The notes below the pieces were generated by a model. It saw only the letters and a program-made list of their open reading frames with translations. It was not told the DNA's origin and did no database searches. This document shows positions 5,774-8,084 of a stretch of 8,084 nucleotides of DNA, in pieces. The DNA is taken from contig JASEIR010000030.1 in the NCBI GenBank assembly GCA_030017355.1, forward strand, positions 8,001-16,084, read 5' to 3'. The stretch comes from Actinomycetota bacterium (GTDB taxonomy: Bacteria > Actinomycetota > Aquicultoria > Aquicultorales > Aquicultoraceae). A program made the translations under genes and the position numbers. The stretch's first letter is position 1. The number at the start of each line of letters is the position of its first letter.

Positions 5774-6781
5774 ATGGATCTTATCATTTCGGAATTTGGA
5801 AGTTTTCTTGGTAAGAAAAGCGAACGTCTTGTTGTAAAAGAGAATGGCAAAGTAAAAGAAGAAATGCCGTTCTTTAAAGTAAATCAGGTACTTATAACAT
5901 CAAACGGCGTATCATTATCTTCTGACGTAATTAACGAATGTGCTGTTGCTGGCATACCCATAACCTTTTTATCTTCAGATGGAAAGCCTTATGCGATAAT
6001 GCAGTCTCCACACTTGCAGGGAACGGTTATCACGCGTCGCGAACAAATACTTGCCTATAACGATAGCCGCGGCTTTGAGCTGGCTAAGCAGTTTGCGCTT
6101 GGCAAAATCTCAAACCAGATAAATCTCCTTAAATACGTCTCGAAATATCGCAAGACTGCTAACCCGCAAGCTTACGAAATGCTCGTAAGCAGCATATCCA
6201 AGATAGACGATCTGCGGAAGACATTAGAAAAGCTCGCTGGTCAGAGTATTGAAGATGCAAGAGAAAATATCCTTAACCTGGAAGGCCGTTCAGCAAGCAT
6301 TTATTGGGATTCATTATCAAGAATTATTCCATCAAACTACGGCTTTTCTCGCCGGGAGAAGCGCGGTGCAACAGACCTTGTTAACTCGGCCCTCAATTAC
6401 GGGTATGGGATTTTGTATTCACAGGTAGCGGTTGCAATCGCTCTTGCAGGTCTAGATCCATATGCTGGATTTTTACATGCTGACCGCTCCGGCAAACCAT
6501 CTCTTGTACTTGATTTGATTGAGGAATTCAGGCAGCCTGTCGTTGATAGAACCATTTTGGGAATGCTTGGTAAGAATGTTGATTGGCGCATTACCGATGG
6601 AAAACTTGATGACAAAACAAGGAAAGATTTAGCAAGCAGAGTAATTGAAAGACTTGAAGCAAAAGAGACATATCAGCGCAAAAAATTTACGTTAAGAACA
6701 ATCATTCAGCGCCAAGCACGATCTATCGCTTCATTTGTGCGGGGTGAGAAACCATATAAACCGTTTGTAGCCGGTTGGTAG
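5774..6781 (+). CDS. cas1: CRISPR-associated endonuclease/integrase Cas1
   Basis: Cas1 is the metal-dependent integrase that, as two dimers bridged by Cas2, inserts new spacers into a CRISPR array. The 335-residue protein is a normal length. The N-terminal beta domain starts MDLIISEFGSFLGKK. The catalytic domain carries E170 in NLEGRSASIYW, H235 in GFLHADRSGKPS, and D247/E250 in LDLIEEFRQPVVDR, so the expected metal site is complete. The C-terminus is EKPYKPFVAGW. The ATG has only a weak TAGGCGG-like sequence 5 nt upstream. It stands first in a cas1-cas2-cas4 group, with 86 nt before cas2. Subtype cannot be set from Cas1 alone and no effector genes are present. The end of the gene is duplicated downstream. 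Identity is certain. Confidence 0.98.
   Translation: MDLIISEFGSFLGKKSERLVVKENGKVKEEMPFFKVNQVLITSNGVSLSSDVINECAVAGIPITFLSSDGKPYAIMQSPHLQGTVITRREQILAYNDSRGFELAKQFALGKISNQINLLKYVSKYRKTANPQAYEMLVSSISKIDDLRKTLEKLAGQSIEDARENILNLEGRSASIYWDSLSRIIPSNYGFSRREKRGATDLVNSALNYGYGILYSQVAVAIALAGLDPYAGFLHADRSGKPSLVLDLIEEFRQPVVDRTILGMLGKNVDWRITDGKLDDKTRKDLASRVIERLEAKETYQRKKFTLRTIIQRQARSIASFVRGEKPYKPFVAGW
6744..6781 (+). repeat. cas1-end direct repeat, copy 1 (true cas1 3' end)
   Basis: These 38 bp cover the last 12 codons of cas1 including its TAG stop. They recur 74 bp downstream at 6818-6855 with 33 of 38 bases identical. Confidence 0.95.
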
Positions 6782-6817
6782 TTTTTTGGCAGGATGGCGC
6801 CATTGTGGTGGGTCGCT

Positions 6818-6855
6818 GTGAGAAACCATACAAGCCATTTGTAGCTGGTTGGTAA
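6818..6855 (+). pseudogene. remnant of a second cas1 3' end upstream of cas2
   Basis: Read in frame, this stretch encodes EKPYKPFVAGW and a TAA stop, the same residues as the end of cas1. The five differences from the cas1 end are all at third codon positions, all silent and all transitions. Such a pattern is expected when two copies diverge as coding sequence, not as spacer DNA. Upstream in the same frame lies AIVVGRC, which aligns loosely with cas1 ASFVRG if one gap is allowed; homology then fades. No start or catalytic part is present. It ends 12 nt before the cas2 ATG, so it may be the original cas1 neighbour of cas2, or the residue of a tandem or allelic cas1. No clear Shine-Dalgarno sequence for cas2 remains beside it. 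Confidence 0.75.
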
Positions 6856-6867
6856 AAATATAAAGCT

Positions 6868-7233
6868 ATGCAAACACTTGTTATATACGATATCCCTGAT
6901 GATCGGGTGAGAAATAGAATTGCAGAAAATTGCAAAGATGCGGGCCTAGAGCGCATCCAGTACAGCGCGTTTATTGGCGATTTAAATCATAACCGCCGTG
7001 AAGCTTTGCTTATGAAGCTTCGCAAAACCCTTGGCAAGAAATCGGGGAATATCCGCCTATATCCGCTTTGCGATAAGGATTTGCGCATGATGAAGGAGAT
7101 TGATGTAGCCGAGGATGATGCGGCCGAAAAGAAAAAAGGTGCGGCAGGCAAGAAAGAAGCAGCAATTGGAGCAGCAATTAGGAAAGAAGCAACAAGTAAG
7201 AAAGATGTAGCAGGCAGGAAAGATAATTCATAG
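6868..7233 (+). CDS. cas2: CRISPR-associated protein Cas2 with basic C-terminal tail
   Basis: Cas2 is the small ferredoxin-fold protein that bridges two Cas1 dimers during spacer integration; some members have metal-dependent nuclease activity. Residues 1-79 are a full Cas2 core: LVIYDIPDDRVR with D8, then LERIQYSAFIGDL, and LYPLCDKDLRMMKEID. The protein should end there or within a few residues, but it runs to 121. Residues 80-121 are a low-complexity tail, acidic for its first seven or so residues (AEDDAAE) and then rich in Lys and Ala (KKKGAAGKKEAA, IRKEATSKKDVAGRK), resembling a histone H1-like or other nucleic-acid-binding tail. The tail's DNA contains short tandem units. The ATG has no good Shine-Dalgarno sequence; translation may depend on upstream reading. 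The stop overlaps the Shine-Dalgarno sequence of cas4. Core identity is firm; tail function is unknown. Confidence 0.95.
   Translation: MQTLVIYDIPDDRVRNRIAENCKDAGLERIQYSAFIGDLNHNRREALLMKLRKTLGKKSGNIRLYPLCDKDLRMMKEIDVAEDDAAEKKKGAAGKKEAAIGAAIRKEATSKKDVAGRKDNS
7159..7183 (+). repeat. 12-bp tandem unit in the cas2 tail
   Basis: GCAGCAATTGGA at 7159-7170 is followed by GCAGCAATTAGGA at 7171-7183. Flanking AAGAAAGAAGCA and AGGAAAGAAGCA, and two GCAGGCA(A/G)GAAAGA segments, extend the repetitive character over about 7141-7225. This suggests the tail grew by local duplication. Confidence 0.75.
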
Positions 7234-7244
7234 GTGAAATCAAA

Positions 7245-7889
7245 ATGGATAAGCACGCAGCATTAGACATTGACCTTACCGTTAATGATATTAAGCAATA
7301 TATCTACTGCCCGCGTGTTGTCTATTTTACTTACTGCATGGCTTTAGTTAGGCCAACGACTACTAAGATGCAATTTGGCAAGCAATCACACAAGCGAGAG
7401 GAGAGCCTCCAGAAAAGGCGAACACTTGTAAAATACCAGCTTATTCATGGTGAAAGGCGTTTTAATCTACGCCTTAAATCAGAACGTCTAGGGCTTAGCG
7501 GCATGCTTGATATGGCAATATTTACAAGGCGTGAAGCAATTCCTGTTGAGTTTAAAATGTCAACTAAGGGGCTATCTCTTAACCACAAATATCAACTAAC
7601 CGCATATGCCATGCTTCTTGAGGATGAGCTTTTTGCAAGGGGAAAGCCACGGGTTATTTGTAAAGGGCCACTAAAGCCAAGGCGATATGTAAGGCGCGGC
7701 TTTGTCCATTTTATTCCAACCCGGCGAGTTTATGAGGTAGAAATAACACCGAACATGAGGGAATATGTCAAGCGCATTCTCACAGATATAAGAGAAATGG
7801 TTGCTAGCGAAACCATGCCCGAGGTTGCGCGCCAGAAAAACCGTTGCCAAGACTGCGAGTTCGCCAGGTTTTGTTCGGATATAGTGTAA
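7245..7889 (+). CDS. cas4: CRISPR-associated exonuclease Cas4
   Basis: Cas4 is a RecB-like nuclease with a [4Fe-4S] cluster; in many type I and V systems it trims prespacers and helps choose those with a PAM before Cas1-Cas2 integrates them. The 214-residue protein has the cluster cysteines C22 (IYCPR) and C201, C204, C210 (CQDCEFARFC). Nuclease residues are H49 (FGKQSHKREE), D89 (SGMLDMAIF), E102 and K104 (VEFK) and the QxxxY motif Q117-Y121. All expected residues are present, so it should be active. AGGTGA at 7232-7237, 7 nt before the ATG, overlaps the cas2 stop, implying co-transcription and coupling. Order cas1-cas2-cas4 differs from the commoner cas4-cas1-cas2. No effector follows in the window. 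Confidence 0.94.
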   Translation: MDKHAALDIDLTVNDIKQYIYCPRVVYFTYCMALVRPTTTKMQFGKQSHKREESLQKRRTLVKYQLIHGERRFNLRLKSERLGLSGMLDMAIFTRREAIPVEFKMSTKGLSLNHKYQLTAYAMLLEDELFARGKPRVICKGPLKPRRYVRRGFVHFIPTRRVYEVEITPNMREYVKRILTDIREMVASETMPEVARQKNRCQDCEFARFCSDIV

Positions 7890-7897
7890 GGATCGTC

Positions 7898-7978
7898 GGC
7901 TGCAGTCGCTGGCTGCAGACTGCCGACCGCAGACCGCCGGCTGCAGACTGCCGACCGCAGACCGCCGACCGCCGCAGG
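7898..7978 (+). repeat. GC-rich 28-bp tandem repeat, two perfect units plus partial ends
   Basis: Units at 7911-7938 and 7939-7966 are identical and begin GGCTGCAGACTGCCGACCGC. A partial unit GGCTGCAGTCGCT precedes them (7898-7910) and GACCGCCGCAGG follows (7967-7978). Within the unit, CTGCAG and the shorter word GACCGC recur. The composition is far richer in G and C than the neighbouring genes. There are no unique spacers, so this is a minisatellite, not a CRISPR array. Confidence 0.93.
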
Positions 7979-8041
7979 AGATTAAAAAGATGTCATTGTG
8001 AGAAGGCCGTAAGGCCACGTGAGATTAAAAAGATGTCATTG
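7978..8041 (+). repeat. two direct copies of a 21-bp motif, 43-bp period
   Basis: GAGATTAAAAAGATGTCATTG occupies 7978-7998 and 8021-8041 without mismatch, each followed by a GTGAG/GCGAG-like continuation. GTCATTGCGAGGAG followed by hairpin sequence is, as I recall, a widespread dispersed intergenic repeat type in several bacterial phyla. That recollection cannot be checked here. Confidence 0.85.
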
Positions 8042-8077
8042 CGAGGAGATTGCCACGGCACTTTCAGTGCCTCGCAA
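8039..8077 (+). repeat. hairpin-forming end of the GTCATTGCGAG repeat
   Basis: TTGCGA at 8039-8044 pairs with TCGCAA at 8072-8077, and inside it GGCAC at 8057-8061 pairs with GTGCC at 8067-8071 around TTTCA, leaving a one-sided bulge of 12 nt. The fold resembles REP- or MITE-like intergenic elements. It could also form in RNA from the cas transcript. Confidence 0.6.
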
Positions 8078-8084
8078 CAAGCTC

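Larger units (their letters stand above)
7890..8084. other. non-coding region downstream of cas4
   Basis: I find no gene here. It contains a GC-rich tandem repeat block (7898-7978) and then a two-copy 21-bp motif with hairpins (7978-8077). No clear intrinsic terminator follows cas4; the hairpin GGCC-GTAA-GGCC at 8005-8016 lacks a T-run. The window ends before any CRISPR array could be seen. Confidence 0.7.

Noticed and set aside
6794..6803. Perfect 10-bp palindrome ATGGCGCCAT in the cas1-cas2 gap
   Set aside because: Isolated, without repeat or promoter context; noted only because the gap has other unusual content.
7898..7978. Possible short CRISPR array after cas4
   Set aside because: Units are directly adjacent with no unique spacers and the unit is built of shuffled short GC-rich words.
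7671..8018. Minus-strand frame of 115 codons covering the GC-rich repeat and the cas4 end
   Set aside because: It overlaps cas4 and reads through the minisatellite; no recognisable domain or ribosome binding site.

Overview
The window is bacterial chromosome, AT-leaning and tightly packed, with every confident gene on the + strand. Housekeeping genes run in the order rpsA, (vanZ-like), coaE, membrane-anchored lytic transglycosylase, uvrB. To my knowledge this order, with a four-domain S1 protein, is typical of Actinobacteriota, especially Coriobacteriia and related deep-branching anaerobic lineages. That placement is an inference from synteny and S1 architecture, not a database result.

Layout. 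Positions 1-274 are a leader without a gene; they end in a terminator- or attenuator-like hairpin about 30 nt before the rpsA start. rpsA (275-1837) has four S1 domains and an unusually long, repetitive acidic tail, and is closed by a clear intrinsic terminator (1871-1899). A second transcription unit follows: VanZ-like membrane protein, coaE, slt-type lytic transglycosylase and uvrB. It is joined by two ATGA start/stop overlaps and a 3-nt gap. Positions 5593-5773 are non-coding and hold a diverged second copy of the uvrB 3' end.

Next comes a CRISPR adaptation module, cas1-cas2-cas4 (5774-7889). All expected catalytic and iron-sulfur residues are visible, but no interference gene and no CRISPR array lies in the window. 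The cas1-cas2 gap contains a second copy of the last 12 codons of cas1, stop included, and it differs from the real end only at third codon positions. Cas2 has a 42-residue lysine/alanine-rich tail that the family normally lacks. The last 195 bases are non-coding: a GC-rich perfect 28-bp tandem repeat, then two copies of a 21-bp motif in a dispersed-repeat-like context (GTCATTGCGAG type).

Working together: the first block covers translation (S1), coenzyme A synthesis (CoaE), cell-wall remodelling (lytic transglycosylase, perhaps VanZ) and nucleotide excision repair (UvrB). The second block would capture new spacers: Cas1-Cas2 integrates and Cas4 trims prespacers. The most unusual theme is recurrent small duplication at gene 3' ends: repeats in the S1 tail, two small duplications in the UvrB C-terminus, stop-codon-spanning copies of the uvrB and cas1 ends about 72-74 bp downstream, and a repeat-built Cas2 tail. 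I see no wholly new system. The duplicated cas1 end and the tailed Cas2 are the best leads.
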